From Penium margaritaceum (taxonomy: Eukaryota; Streptophyta; Zygnematophyceae; Desmidiales; Peniaceae): a stretch of 36,570 nucleotides of DNA. The stretch lies in contig SZWC01001169.1 in NCBI GenBank assembly GCA_023375785.1, positions 40,852 to 77,421 of the forward strand. Reading direction: 5' to 3'. The notes under the pieces are model-generated. The model did not search any database. It was not told the origin of the DNA and was given only the letters and a program-made list of their open reading frames with translations. The position numbers and the translations under genes are program-made. This document shows, piece by piece, positions 22,074 to 33,696 of this stretch (the stretch's first letter is position 1; each line of letters opens with the position of its first letter).

Positions 22074-23444
22074 GTGCCAAAGTGTGTCGCTTTAGTGCCA
22101 AAGTGTAACGCTCTAGTGCCAAAGCGGGACGCTCTAGTGCCAAAGTGTCACACTATAGTGCCACAGTGTGTGACGCTTTAGTGCCAAAGTGTGACGCTCT
22201 AGTGACGAAGTGTGACGCTCTAGTGCCAAAGTGTGATGCTCTAGTGCCAAAATGTGACGCTCTAGTGCCGAAGTGTGATGCTCTAGTGCCAAAGTGTGAT
22301 GCTCTCGTGCCAAAGTGTAACGCTGTAGTGCCAAAGTGTGAAGCTCTAGTACCAAAGTGTGACGCTCTAGTGCCAAAGTGTGACGCTCTAGTACCGAAGT
22401 GTCATACTCTAGTGCCACAGTGTGTGACGCTTTAGTGCCAAAGTGTGACGCTCTAGTGCCAAAGTGTAACGCTCTAGTGCCAAAGTGTGACGCTCTAGTA
22501 CCAAAGTGTGATGCTCTAGTGCCAAAGTGTGACACTCTAGGGCCAAAGAGTGACGCTTAAGTGCCAAAGTGTGACGCTCTAGTGCCAAAGCGTGACACTC
22601 TAGTGCGGACGTGTGACACTCTAGTGCCAAAGTGTGAAGCTCTACTGCCAAAGTGTGACGCTCTAGTGACAAAGTGTGACACTCTAGTGCAAACGTGTGA
22701 CGCTCTAGTGCCAAAGTATGACGCCTTGGTGGGTAAGTGTGACGCTCCAGTGCCAAAGTGTGACGCTCTAGTGCCAAAGTGTGACGCTCTAGTGCCAAAG
22801 TGTGATGCTCTAGTGCCAAAGTGTGACGATCTAGTGCCAAAGTGTGACACTCTAGTGCCAAAGTGTGAAGCTCTAGTGCCAAAGTGTGATGCTCTAGTGC
22901 CAAAGTGTGACACTCTAGTGCCAAAGTGTGACGCTCTAGTGCCAAAATGTGATGCTCTAGTGCCAAAGTGTCACACTCTGGTGCCACAGTGTGTGACGCT
23001 CTAGCGCCAAAGTGTGACGCTCCAGTGCCAATGTGTGACGCTCTAGTGCCAAAGTGTGACACTTTAGTGTCAAAGTGTGACGTTCTAGTGCCAAAGTGTG
23101 ATGCTCTAGTGCCAAAGTGTGAAGCTCTAGTGCCAAAGTGTGACGCTCTAGTGCCAAAGTGTGACGATCTAATGCCAAAGTGTGACGCTCTAGTTCCAAA
23201 GTGTGACGCTATAGTGCCAAAGTGTGACGCTCTAGTGCCAAAGTGTGACGCTCTAGTGCCAACGTGTGAAGCTCTAGTGCCAAAGTGTGAAACTCTAGTG
23301 CCAAATCGTCAACCTCTAGTGCCAAAGTGTGACACTCTCGTGCCAAAGTGTGATGCTCTAGTGCCAACGTGTGACGCTCTAGTGCCAAAGTGTCACGCTC
23401 TAGTGCCAAAGTGTGACGCTCTACTGCCAAAGTGTGACGCTCTA
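22074..23444 (+). repeat. Diverged monomers, paralogue of 16535-17846
   Basis: It begins with the marker trio GTGTCGCTTTA / GTGTAACG / GCGGGACG at 22074-22136. It has 23-bp units at 22158-22180 and 22412-22434 (11 monomers apart, as at 14912/15166 and 16661/16915) and a third at 22981-23003. The 'CAACCTC' unit is at 23298-23318, six monomers before the next array. No gene is seen. Confidence 0.94.
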
Positions 23445-24431
23445 GTGCCAATGTGTGACGCTCTAGTGCCAATGTGTGACGCTCTAGTGCCAATGTGTGA
23501 CGCTCTAGTGCCAATGTGTGACGCTCTAGTGCCAATGTGTGACGCTCTAGTGCCAATGTGTGACGCTCTAGTGCCAATGTGTGACGCTCTAGTGCCAATG
23601 TGTGACGCTCTAGTGCCAATGTGTGACGCTCTAGTGCCAATGTGTGACGCTCTAGTGCCAATGTGTGACGCTCTAGTGCCAATGTGTGACGCTCTAGTGC
23701 CAATGTGTGACGCTCTAGTGCCAATGTGTGACGCTCTAGTGCCAATGTGTGACGCTCTAGTGCCAATGTGTGACGCTCTAGTGCCAATGTGTGACGCTCT
23801 AGTGCCAATGTGTGACGCTCTAGTGCCAATGTGTGACGCTCTAGTGCCAATGTGTGACGCTCTAGTGCCAATGTGTGACGCTCTAGTGCCAATGTGTGAC
23901 GCTCTAGTGCCAATGTGTGACGCTCTAGTGCCAATGTGTGACGCTCTAGTGCCAATGTGTGACGCTCTAGTGCCAATGTGTGACGCTCTAGTGCCAATGT
24001 GTGACGCTCTAGTGCCAATGTGTGACGCTCTAGTGCCAATGTGTGACGCTCTAGTGCCAATGTGTGACGCTCTAGTGCCAATGTGTGACGCTCTAGTGCC
24101 AATGTGTGACGCTCTAGTGCCAATGTGTGACGCTCTAGTGCCAATGTGTGACGCTCTAGTGCCAATGTGTGACGCTCTAGTGCCAATGTGTGACGCTCTA
24201 GTGCCAATGTGTGACGCTCTAGTGCCAATGTGTGACGCTCTAGTGCCAATGTGTGACGCTCTAGTGCCAATGTGTGACGCTCTAGTGCCAATGTGTGACG
24301 CTCTAGTGCCAATGTGTGACGCTCTAGTGCCAATGTGTGACGCTCTAGTGCCAATGTGTGACGCTCTAGTGCCAATGTGTGACGCTCTAGTGCCAATGTG
24401 TGACGCTCTAGTGCCAATGTGTGACGCTCTA
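23445..24431 (+). repeat. 47 identical 21-bp monomers, A8T type
   Basis: The array is 987 bp, exactly 47 x 21, with every monomer reading CCAATGTGTGACG and no mismatch seen. The left neighbour is a consensus / G1C / consensus stretch. On the right, monomers with GAATCTCTA alternate with consensus. It is the second single-monomer array besides 790-2490. Confidence 0.97.
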
Positions 24432-25147
24432 GTGCCAAAGTGTGAATCTCTAGTGCCAAAGTGTGACGCTCTAGTGCCAAAGTGTGAATCTCTAGTGCCA
24501 AAGTGTGACGATCTAGTGCCAAAGTGTGACACTCTAGTGCCAAAGTGTGAAGCTCTACTGCCAAAGTGTGATGCTCTAGTGCCAAAGTGTGACACTCTAG
24601 TGCCAAAGTGTGACGCTCCAGTGCCAAAATGTGATGCTCTAGTGCCAAAGTGTCACACTCTAGTGCCACAGTGTGTGACGCTCTAACGCCAAAGTGTGAC
24701 GCTCTAGTGCCAATGTGTGATGCTCTAGTGCCAAAGCGTGACACTTTAGTGTCAAAGTGTGATGTTCTAGTGCCAAAGTGTGATGTTCTAGTGCCAAAGT
24801 GTGAAGCTCTAGTGCCAAAGTGTGACGCTCTAGTGCCAAAGTGTGACCATATACTGCCAAAGTGTGACGCTCTAGTTCCAAAGTGTGACGCTATAGTGCC
24901 AAAGTGTGACGCTCTAGTGCCAAAGTGTGACGCTCTAGTGCCAACGTGTGAAGCTCTAGTGCCAAAGTGTGAAACTATACTGCCAAATCATCAACCTCTA
25001 GTGCCAAAGTGTGACGCTCTAGTGCCAAAGTGTGATGCTCTAGTGCCAACGTGTGACGCTCTAGTGCCAAAGTGTGAAGCTCTACTGCCAAAGTGTGACG
25101 CTCTAGTGCCGAAGTGGGACGCTCTAGTGCCAAATTGTGACGCTCTA
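24432..25147 (+). repeat. Diverged monomers, paralogue of 22.8-23.44 kb
   Basis: It contains a 23-bp unit at 24663-24685 and the 'CAACCTC' unit (here with G1C and CATC) at 24980-25000, seven monomers before the next array. Monomer order closely follows 22.8-23.4 kb, with its own substitutions such as GACCATATA near 24850. Confidence 0.94.
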
Positions 25148-26659
25148 GTGCCAAAGTGTGACGCTCCAGTGCCAAAGTGTCACACTCTAGTGCCAACGTG
25201 TGAAGCTCTAGTGCCAAAGTGTGACGCTCCAGTGCCAAAGTGTCACACTCTAGTGCCAACGTGTGAAGCTCTAGTGCCAAAGTGTGACGCTCCAGTGCCA
25301 AAGTGTCACACTCTAGTGCCAACGTGTGAAGCTCTAGTGCCAAAGTGTGACGCTCCAGTGCCAAAGTGTCACACTCTAGTGCCAACGTGTGAAGCTCTAG
25401 TGCCAAAGTGTGACGCTCCAGTGCCAAAGTGTCACACTCTAGTGCCAACGTGTGAAGCTCTAGTGCCAAAGTGTGACGCTCCAGTGCCAAAGTGTCACAC
25501 TCTAGTGCCAACGTGTGAAGCTCTAGTGCCAAAGTGTGACGCTCCAGTGCCAAAGTGTCACACTCTAGTGCCAACGTGTGAAGCTCTAGTGCCAAAGTGT
25601 GACGCTCCAGTGCCAAAGTGTCACACTCTAGTGCCAACGTGTGAAGCTCTAGTGCCAAAGTGTGACGCTCCAGTGCCAAAGTGTCACACTCTAGTGCCAA
25701 CGTGTGAAGCTCTAGTGCCAAAGTGTGACGCTCCAGTGCCAAAGTGTCACACTCTAGTGCCAACGTGTGAAGCTCTAGTGCCAAAGTGTGACGCTCCAGT
25801 GCCAAAGTGTCACACTCTAGTGCCAACGTGTGAAGCTCTAGTGCCAAAGTGTGACGCTCCAGTGCCAAAGTGTCACACTCTAGTGCCAACGTGTGAAGCT
25901 CTAGTGCCAAAGTGTGACGCTCCAGTGCCAAAGTGTCACACTCTAGTGCCAACGTGTGAAGCTCTAGTGCCAAAGTGTGACGCTCCAGTGCCAAAGTGTC
26001 ACACTCTAGTGCCAACGTGTGAAGCTCTAGTGCCAAAGTGTGACGCTCCAGTGCCAAAGTGTCACACTCTAGTGCCAACGTGTGAAGCTCTAGTGCCAAA
26101 GTGTGACGCTCCAGTGCCAAAGTGTCACACTCTAGTGCCAACGTGTGAAGCTCTAGTGCCAAAGTGTGACGCTCCAGTGCCAAAGTGTCACACTCTAGTG
26201 CCAACGTGTGAAGCTCTAGTGCCAAAGTGTGACGCTCCAGTGCCAAAGTGTCACACTCTAGTGCCAACGTGTGAAGCTCTAGTGCCAAAGTGTGACGCTC
26301 CAGTGCCAAAGTGTCACACTCTAGTGCCAACGTGTGAAGCTCTAGTGCCAAAGTGTGACGCTCCAGTGCCAAAGTGTCACACTCTAGTGCCAACGTGTGA
26401 AGCTCTAGTGCCAAAGTGTGACGCTCCAGTGCCAAAGTGTCACACTCTAGTGCCAACGTGTGAAGCTCTAGTGCCAAAGTGTGACGCTCCAGTGCCAAAG
26501 TGTCACACTCTAGTGCCAACGTGTGAAGCTCTAGTGCCAAAGTGTGACGCTCCAGTGCCAAAGTGTCACACTCTAGTGCCAACGTGTGAAGCTCTAGTGC
26601 CAAAGTGTGACGCTCCAGTGCCAAAGTGTCACACTCTAGTGCCAACGTGTGAAGCTCTA
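25148..26659 (+). repeat. 24 copies of a 63-bp trimer HOR
   Basis: The array is 1,512 bp, exactly 24 x 63. Monomer order is T20C (CTCCA); G13C+G16A (GTGTCACACTCTA); A8C+C15A (CCAACGTGTGAAGC). No mismatch seen. The middle monomer holds an 11-bp perfect dyad, AGTGTCACACT, so the block carries 24 regularly spaced dyads. Confidence 0.97.
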
Positions 26660-27941
26660 GTGCCAAAGTGTGACGCTCTAGTGCCAAAGTGTGAAGCTGA
26701 AGTGCCAAAGTGTGACGCTCTAGTGCCAAAGTGTGACACTCTAGTGGCAAAGTGTGACGCTCTAGTGCCAATGTGTGACTTTCTAGTGCTAAAGTGTGAC
26801 GCTCTACTGCCAAAGTGTGACGCTCTAGTGCCAAAGTGAGACGCTCTAGTGGCAAAGTGTGACACTCTAGTGCCAAGGTGTGATGCTATAGTGCCAAAGT
26901 GTGACGCTCTGGTGCTTAAGTATGATGCTCTAGTGCCAAAGTGTGACGCTCCAGTGCCAAAGTGTCACACTCTAGTGCCACTGTGTGCGACGCTTTAGTG
27001 CCAAAGTGTGACGCTCTAGTGCCAAAGTGTGACGCTCTAGTGCCGAAGTGTCACGCTCTAGTGCCAAAGTGTGACGCTCTAGTGCCAAAGTGTGACACTC
27101 TAGTGCCAAAGTGTGACGCTCTCGTGCCAAGGTGTAACGCTCTAGTGCCAAAGTGTGAAGCTCTACTGCCAAAGTGTGACGCTCTAGTGCCGAAGTGTCA
27201 CGCTCTAGTGCCAACGTGTGACGCTCTAGTGCCAAAGTGTCACGCTCTAGTGCCAAAGTGTGATGCTCTAGTGCCAGAGTGTGACGCTCTACTGCCAAAG
27301 TGTGACGCTCTAGTGCCAAAGTGTGACGCTCTAGTGACAAAGTGTGACGCTCTAGTGCCAAAGTGTGACGCTCTAGTGCCAAAGTGTGACGCTTTAGTGC
27401 CAAAGTGTCACGCTCTAGTGTCAAAGTGTGACGCTATAGTGCCAAAGTGTGAAGCTCTTGTACCAAAGTGTGACATTTTAGTGCCAAAGTGTGATGCTCT
27501 AGTACCGAAGTGTCACGCTCTAGTCCCAAAGTGGAAGCTCTAGTTCCAAAGTGTGACGCTCTAGTGCCAAAGTGTGACACTTTTGTGCCAAAGTGTGACA
27601 CTCTAGTGCCAAAGTGTGACGCTCTAGTGCTTAAGTGTGCAGCTCTACACCCAAAGTATGACGCTTTAGTGCCAAAGTGTGACGCTCTACTGCTAAAGTG
27701 TGACGCTCTAGTGCCAAAGTGTGACGCTTTAGTGCCAAAGTGTGAAGCTCTAGTACCAAAGTGTGATGCTCTAGTGCCAAAGTGTGACACTCTAGGGTTA
27801 AAGTGTGACGCTCTAGTGCCAAAGTGTGTCGCTCTAGTGCCAACGTGTGACGCTCTAGTGCCAACGTGTGATGCTCTAGTGCCAAAGTGTGAAGCTCTAG
27901 TACGAAAGTGTGACGCTTTAGTGCCAAAGTGTGACGCTCTA
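26660..27941 (+). repeat. Diverged monomers with 23-bp and 20-bp units
   Basis: Indel units are 26975-26997 (23 bp, GTGCCACTGTG then TGCGACGCTTTA) and 27523-27542 (20 bp, ending GTGGAAGCTCTA). The marker pair GTGCTTAAG/GCAGC plus CACCCAAAG lies at 27627-27668. The stretch 27.29-27.54 kb is a copy of 33.09-33.32 kb. A single unamplified version of the later 63-bp HOR lies around 27.16-27.30 kb. Confidence 0.94.
27523..27542 (+). repeat. 20-bp unit, 1-bp deletion (GTGGAAGC)
   Basis: The unit reads GTCCCAAA then GTGGAAGCTCTA, one T short. Its relative at 33299-33318 reads GTCCCAAA then ATGGAAGCTCTA. Both follow GTACCGAAG monomers, so the deletion predates the duplication of this segment. Confidence 0.92.
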
Positions 27942-30923
27942 GTACCAACGTGTGACGCTCTAGTGCCAAAGTGTGACGCTCTAGGGCCAAAGTGTGACGC
28001 TCTAGTGCCAAAGAGTGAAGCTCTAGTGCCAAAGTGTGACGCTCTAGTACCAACGTGTGACGCTCTAGTGCCAAAGTGTGACGCTCTAGGGCCAAAGTGT
28101 GACGCTCTAGTGCCAAAGAGTGAAGCTCTAGTGCCAAAGTGTGACGCTCTAGTACCAACGTGTGACGCTCTAGTGCCAAAGTGTGACGCTCTAGGGCCAA
28201 AGTGTGACGCTCTAGTGCCAAAGAGTGAAGCTCTAGTGCCAAAGTGTGACGCTCTAGTACCAACGTGTGACGCTCTAGTGCCAAAGTGTGACGCTCTAGG
28301 GCCAAAGTGTGACGCTCTAGTGCCAAAGAGTGAAGCTCTAGTGCCAAAGTGTGACGCTCTAGTACCAACGTGTGACGCTCTAGTGCCAAAGTGTGACGCT
28401 CTAGGGCCAAAGTGTGACGCTCTAGTGCCAAAGAGTGAAGCTCTAGTGCCAAAGTGTGACGCTCTAGTACCAACGTGTGACGCTCTAGTGCCAAAGTGTG
28501 ACGCTCTAGGGCCAAAGTGTGACGCTCTAGTGCCAAAGAGTGAAGCTCTAGTGCCAAAGTGTGACGCTCTAGTACCAACGTGTGACGCTCTAGTGCCAAA
28601 GTGTGACGCTCTAGGGCCAAAGTGTGACGCTCTAGTGCCAAAGAGTGAAGCTCTAGTGCCAAAGTGTGACGCTCTAGTACCAACGTGTGACGCTCTAGTG
28701 CCAAAGTGTGACGCTCTAGGGCCAAAGTGTGACGCTCTAGTGCCAAAGAGTGAAGCTCTAGTGCCAAAGTGTGACGCTCTAGTACCAACGTGTGACGCTC
28801 TAGTGCCAAAGTGTGACGCTCTAGGGCCAAAGTGTGACGCTCTAGTGCCAAAGAGTGAAGCTCTAGTGCCAAAGTGTGACGCTCTAGTACCAACGTGTGA
28901 CGCTCTAGTGCCAAAGTGTGACGCTCTAGGGCCAAAGTGTGACGCTCTAGTGCCAAAGAGTGAAGCTCTAGTGCCAAAGTGTGACGCTCTAGTACCAACG
29001 TGTGACGCTCTAGTGCCAAAGTGTGACGCTCTAGGGCCAAAGTGTGACGCTCTAGTGCCAAAGAGTGAAGCTCTAGTGCCAAAGTGTGACGCTCTAGTAC
29101 CAACGTGTGACGCTCTAGTGCCAAAGTGTGACGCTCTAGGGCCAAAGTGTGACGCTCTAGTGCCAAAGAGTGAAGCTCTAGTGCCAAAGTGTGACGCTCT
29201 AGTACCAACGTGTGACGCTCTAGTGCCAAAGTGTGACGCTCTAGGGCCAAAGTGTGACGCTCTAGTGCCAAAGAGTGAAGCTCTAGTGCCAAAGTGTGAC
29301 GCTCTAGTACCAACGTGTGACGCTCTAGTGCCAAAGTGTGACGCTCTAGGGCCAAAGTGTGACGCTCTAGTGCCAAAGAGTGAAGCTCTAGTGCCAAAGT
29401 GTGACGCTCTAGTACCAACGTGTGACGCTCTAGTGCCAAAGTGTGACGCTCTAGGGCCAAAGTGTGACGCTCTAGTGCCAAAGAGTGAAGCTCTAGTGCC
29501 AAAGTGTGACGCTCTAGTACCAACGTGTGACGCTCTAGTGCCAAAGTGTGACGCTCTAGGGCCAAAGTGTGACGCTCTAGTGCCAAAGAGTGAAGCTCTA
29601 GTGCCAAAGTGTGACGCTCTAGTACCAACGTGTGACGCTCTAGTGCCAAAGTGTGACGCTCTAGGGCCAAAGTGTGACGCTCTAGTGCCAAAGAGTGAAG
29701 CTCTAGTGCCAAAGTGTGACGCTCTAGTACCAACGTGTGACGCTCTAGTGCCAAAGTGTGACGCTCTAGGGCCAAAGTGTGACGCTCTAGTGCCAAAGAG
29801 TGAAGCTCTAGTGCCAAAGTGTGACGCTCTAGTACCAACGTGTGACGCTCTAGTGCCAAAGTGTGACGCTCTAGGGCCAAAGTGTGACGCTCTAGTGCCA
29901 AAGAGTGAAGCTCTAGTGCCAAAGTGTGACGCTCTAGTACCAACGTGTGACGCTCTAGTGCCAAAGTGTGACGCTCTAGGGCCAAAGTGTGACGCTCTAG
30001 TGCCAAAGAGTGAAGCTCTAGTGCCAAAGTGTGACGCTCTAGTACCAACGTGTGACGCTCTAGTGCCAAAGTGTGACGCTCTAGGGCCAAAGTGTGACGC
30101 TCTAGTGCCAAAGAGTGAAGCTCTAGTGCCAAAGTGTGACGCTCTAGTACCAACGTGTGACGCTCTAGTGCCAAAGTGTGACGCTCTAGGGCCAAAGTGT
30201 GACGCTCTAGTGCCAAAGAGTGAAGCTCTAGTGCCAAAGTGTGACGCTCTAGTACCAACGTGTGACGCTCTAGTGCCAAAGTGTGACGCTCTAGGGCCAA
30301 AGTGTGACGCTCTAGTGCCAAAGAGTGAAGCTCTAGTGCCAAAGTGTGACGCTCTAGTACCAACGTGTGACGCTCTAGTGCCAAAGTGTGACGCTCTAGG
30401 GCCAAAGTGTGACGCTCTAGTGCCAAAGAGTGAAGCTCTAGTGCCAAAGTGTGACGCTCTAGTACCAACGTGTGACGCTCTAGTGCCAAAGTGTGACGCT
30501 CTAGGGCCAAAGTGTGACGCTCTAGTGCCAAAGAGTGAAGCTCTAGTGCCAAAGTGTGACGCTCTAGTACCAACGTGTGACGCTCTAGTGCCAAAGTGTG
30601 ACGCTCTAGGGCCAAAGTGTGACGCTCTAGTGCCAAAGAGTGAAGCTCTAGTGCCAAAGTGTGACGCTCTAGTACCAACGTGTGACGCTCTAGTGCCAAA
30701 GTGTGACGCTCTAGGGCCAAAGTGTGACGCTCTAGTGCCAAAGAGTGAAGCTCTAGTGCCAAAGTGTGACGCTCTAGTACCAACGTGTGACGCTCTAGTG
30801 CCAAAGTGTGACGCTCTAGGGCCAAAGTGTGACGCTCTAGTGCCAAAGTGTGACGCTCTAGGGCCAAAGTGTGACGCCCTAGTGCCAAAGAGTGAAGCTC
30901 TAGTGCCAAAGTGTGACGCTCTA
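27942..30923 (+). repeat. 27 copies of a 105-bp HOR plus one 147-bp copy
   Basis: Copies 1-27 (27942-30776) are exactly 105 bp and look identical. Monomer order is G3A+A8C; consensus; T2G (GGGCC); T10A+C15A (AAAGAGTGAAG); consensus. The last copy (30777-30923) has seven monomers: the consensus-GGGCC step is repeated and the second GGGCC monomer carries GACGCCCTA. This is the largest homogeneous array in the window. Confidence 0.97.
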
Positions 30924-31261
30924 GTGCCAAAATGTGACGCTCTAGTGCACAAGTGTGACGCTATAGTGCCAAAGTGTGACGCTCTACTGCCAAAGTGTCA
31001 CGCTCAAGTGCCAAAGTGTGAGGCTCTAGTGCCAAATTGTGACGCTCTAGTGCCAATGTGTGAGGCTCCAGTGCCAAAGTGTGACGCTCTAGTGCCACAG
31101 TGTGTGACGGTCTAGCGCCAAAGTGTGACGCTCTAGTGCCAAAGTGTGACGCTATAGTACCAAAGTGTGACACTCTAGTGCCAAAGTGTGATGCTCTAGT
31201 GCCAAAGTGTGACGCTCTAGTGCTTAAGTGTGCAGCTCTAAACCCAAAGTGTGACGCTTTA
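30924..31261 (+). repeat. Diverged monomers between two large arrays
   Basis: It contains the 23-bp unit at 31092-31114 (ending GACGGTCTA) and the marker pair GTGCTTAAG/GCAGC plus AACCCAAAG at 31220-31261, which directly abuts the next array. Confidence 0.95.
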
Positions 31262-33088
31262 GTGCCAAAGTGTGACGCTCTACTGCCAAAGTGTGACGCT
31301 CTAGTGCCGAAGTGTCACGCTCTAGTGCCAAAGTGTGACGCTCTACTGCCAAAGTGTGACGCTCTAGTGCCGAAGTGTCACGCTCTAGTGCCAAAGTGTG
31401 ACGCTCTACTGCCAAAGTGTGACGCTCTAGTGCCGAAGTGTCACGCTCTAGTGCCAAAGTGTGACGCTCTACTGCCAAAGTGTGACGCTCTAGTGCCGAA
31501 GTGTCACGCTCTAGTGCCAAAGTGTGACGCTCTACTGCCAAAGTGTGACGCTCTAGTGCCGAAGTGTCACGCTCTAGTGCCAAAGTGTGACGCTCTACTG
31601 CCAAAGTGTGACGCTCTAGTGCCGAAGTGTCACGCTCTAGTGCCAAAGTGTGACGCTCTACTGCCAAAGTGTGACGCTCTAGTGCCGAAGTGTCACGCTC
31701 TAGTGCCAAAGTGTGACGCTCTACTGCCAAAGTGTGACGCTCTAGTGCCGAAGTGTCACGCTCTAGTGCCAAAGTGTGACGCTCTACTGCCAAAGTGTGA
31801 CGCTCTAGTGCCGAAGTGTCACGCTCTAGTGCCAAAGTGTGACGCTCTACTGCCAAAGTGTGACGCTCTAGTGCCGAAGTGTCACGCTCTAGTGCCAAAG
31901 TGTGACGCTCTACTGCCAAAGTGTGACGCTCTAGTGCCGAAGTGTCACGCTCTAGTGCCAAAGTGTGACGCTCTACTGCCAAAGTGTGACGCTCTAGTGC
32001 CGAAGTGTCACGCTCTAGTGCCAAAGTGTGACGCTCTACTGCCAAAGTGTGACGCTCTAGTGCCGAAGTGTCACGCTCTAGTGCCAAAGTGTGACGCTCT
32101 ACTGCCAAAGTGTGACGCTCTAGTGCCGAAGTGTCACGCTCTAGTGCCAAAGTGTGACGCTCTACTGCCAAAGTGTGACGCTCTAGTGCCGAAGTGTCAC
32201 GCTCTAGTGCCAAAGTGTGACGCTCTACTGCCAAAGTGTGACGCTCTAGTGCCGAAGTGTCACGCTCTAGTGCCAAAGTGTGACGCTCTACTGCCAAAGT
32301 GTGACGCTCTAGTGCCGAAGTGTCACGCTCTAGTGCCAAAGTGTGACGCTCTACTGCCAAAGTGTGACGCTCTAGTGCCGAAGTGTCACGCTCTAGTGCC
32401 AAAGTGTGACGCTCTACTGCCAAAGTGTGACGCTCTAGTGCCGAAGTGTCACGCTCTAGTGCCAAAGTGTGACGCTCTACTGCCAAAGTGTGACGCTCTA
32501 GTGCCGAAGTGTCACGCTCTAGTGCCAAAGTGTGACGCTCTACTGCCAAAGTGTGACGCTCTAGTGCCGAAGTGTCACGCTCTAGTGCCAAAGTGTGACG
32601 CTCTACTGCCAAAGTGTGACGCTCTAGTGCCGAAGTGTCACGCTCTAGTGCCAAAGTGTGACGCTCTACTGCCAAAGTGTGACGCTCTAGTGCCGAAGTG
32701 TCACGCTCTAGTGCCAAAGTGTGACGCTCTACTGCCAAAGTGTGACGCTCTAGTGCCGAAGTGTCACGCTCTAGTGCCAAAGTGTGACGCTCTACTGCCA
32801 AAGTGTGACGCTCTAGTGCCGAAGTGTCACGCTCTAGTGCCAAAGTGTGACGCTCTACTGCCAAAGTGTGACGCTCTAGTGCCGAAGTGTCACGCTCTAG
32901 TGCCAAAGTGTGACGCTCTACTGCCAAAGTGTGACGCTCTAGTGCCGAAGTGTCACGCTCTAGTGCCAAAGTGTGACGCTCTACTGCCAAAGTGTGACGC
33001 TCTAGTGCCGAAGTGTCACGCTCTAGTGCCAAAGTGTGACGCTCTACTGCCAAAGTGTGACGCTCTAGTGCCGAAGTGTCACGCTCTA
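31262..33088 (+). repeat. 29 copies of a 63-bp trimer HOR
   Basis: The array is 1,827 bp, exactly 29 x 63. Monomer order is consensus; G1C (CTGCC); A6G+G13C (CCGAAGTGTCACGC). No mismatch seen. Related unamplified monomers occur around 27164-27300, in the paralogous segment. Confidence 0.97.
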
Positions 33089-33696
33089 GTGCCAAAGTGT
33101 GACGCTCTAGTGACAAAGTGTGACGCTCTAGTGCCAAAGTGTGACGCTCTAGTGCCAAAGTGTGACGCTTTAGTGCCAAAGTGTCACGCTCTAGTGTCAA
33201 AGTGTGACGCTATAGTGCCAAAGTGTGAAGCTCTAGTACCAAAGTGTGACATTTTAGTGCCAAAGTGTGACGCTCTAGTACCGAAGTGTCACGCTCTAGT
33301 CCCAAAATGGAAGCTCTAGTTCCAAAGTGTGACGCTCTAGTGCCAAAGTGTGACACTTTAGTGCCAAAGTGTGACACTCTAGTGCCAAAGTGTGACGCTC
33401 TAGTGCCAAAGTGTGAAGCTCTAGTGCCAAATTGTGACGCTTTAGTACCAAAGTGTGACACTCTAGTGGCAAAGTGTGATGCTACAGTGCCAAAGTGTGA
33501 CGCTCTAGTGCTTAAGTGTGCAGCTCTACACCCAAAGTATGACGCTTTAGTGCCAAAGTGTGACCCTCTACTGCCAAAGTGTGACGCTCTAGTGCCAAAG
33601 TGTGACGCTTTAGTGCCAAAGTGTGAAGCTCTAGTACCAAAGTGTGACGCTCTAGTGCCAAAGTGTGATGCTCTAGTGCCAAAGTGTGACACTCTA

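Noticed and set aside
27434..30952. Minus-strand open frames (SHFGTRA and LERHTLA heptads) as His-rich proteins
   Set aside because: They are the two stop-free minus frames of the same repeat and overlap each other and the plus frame over kilobases.
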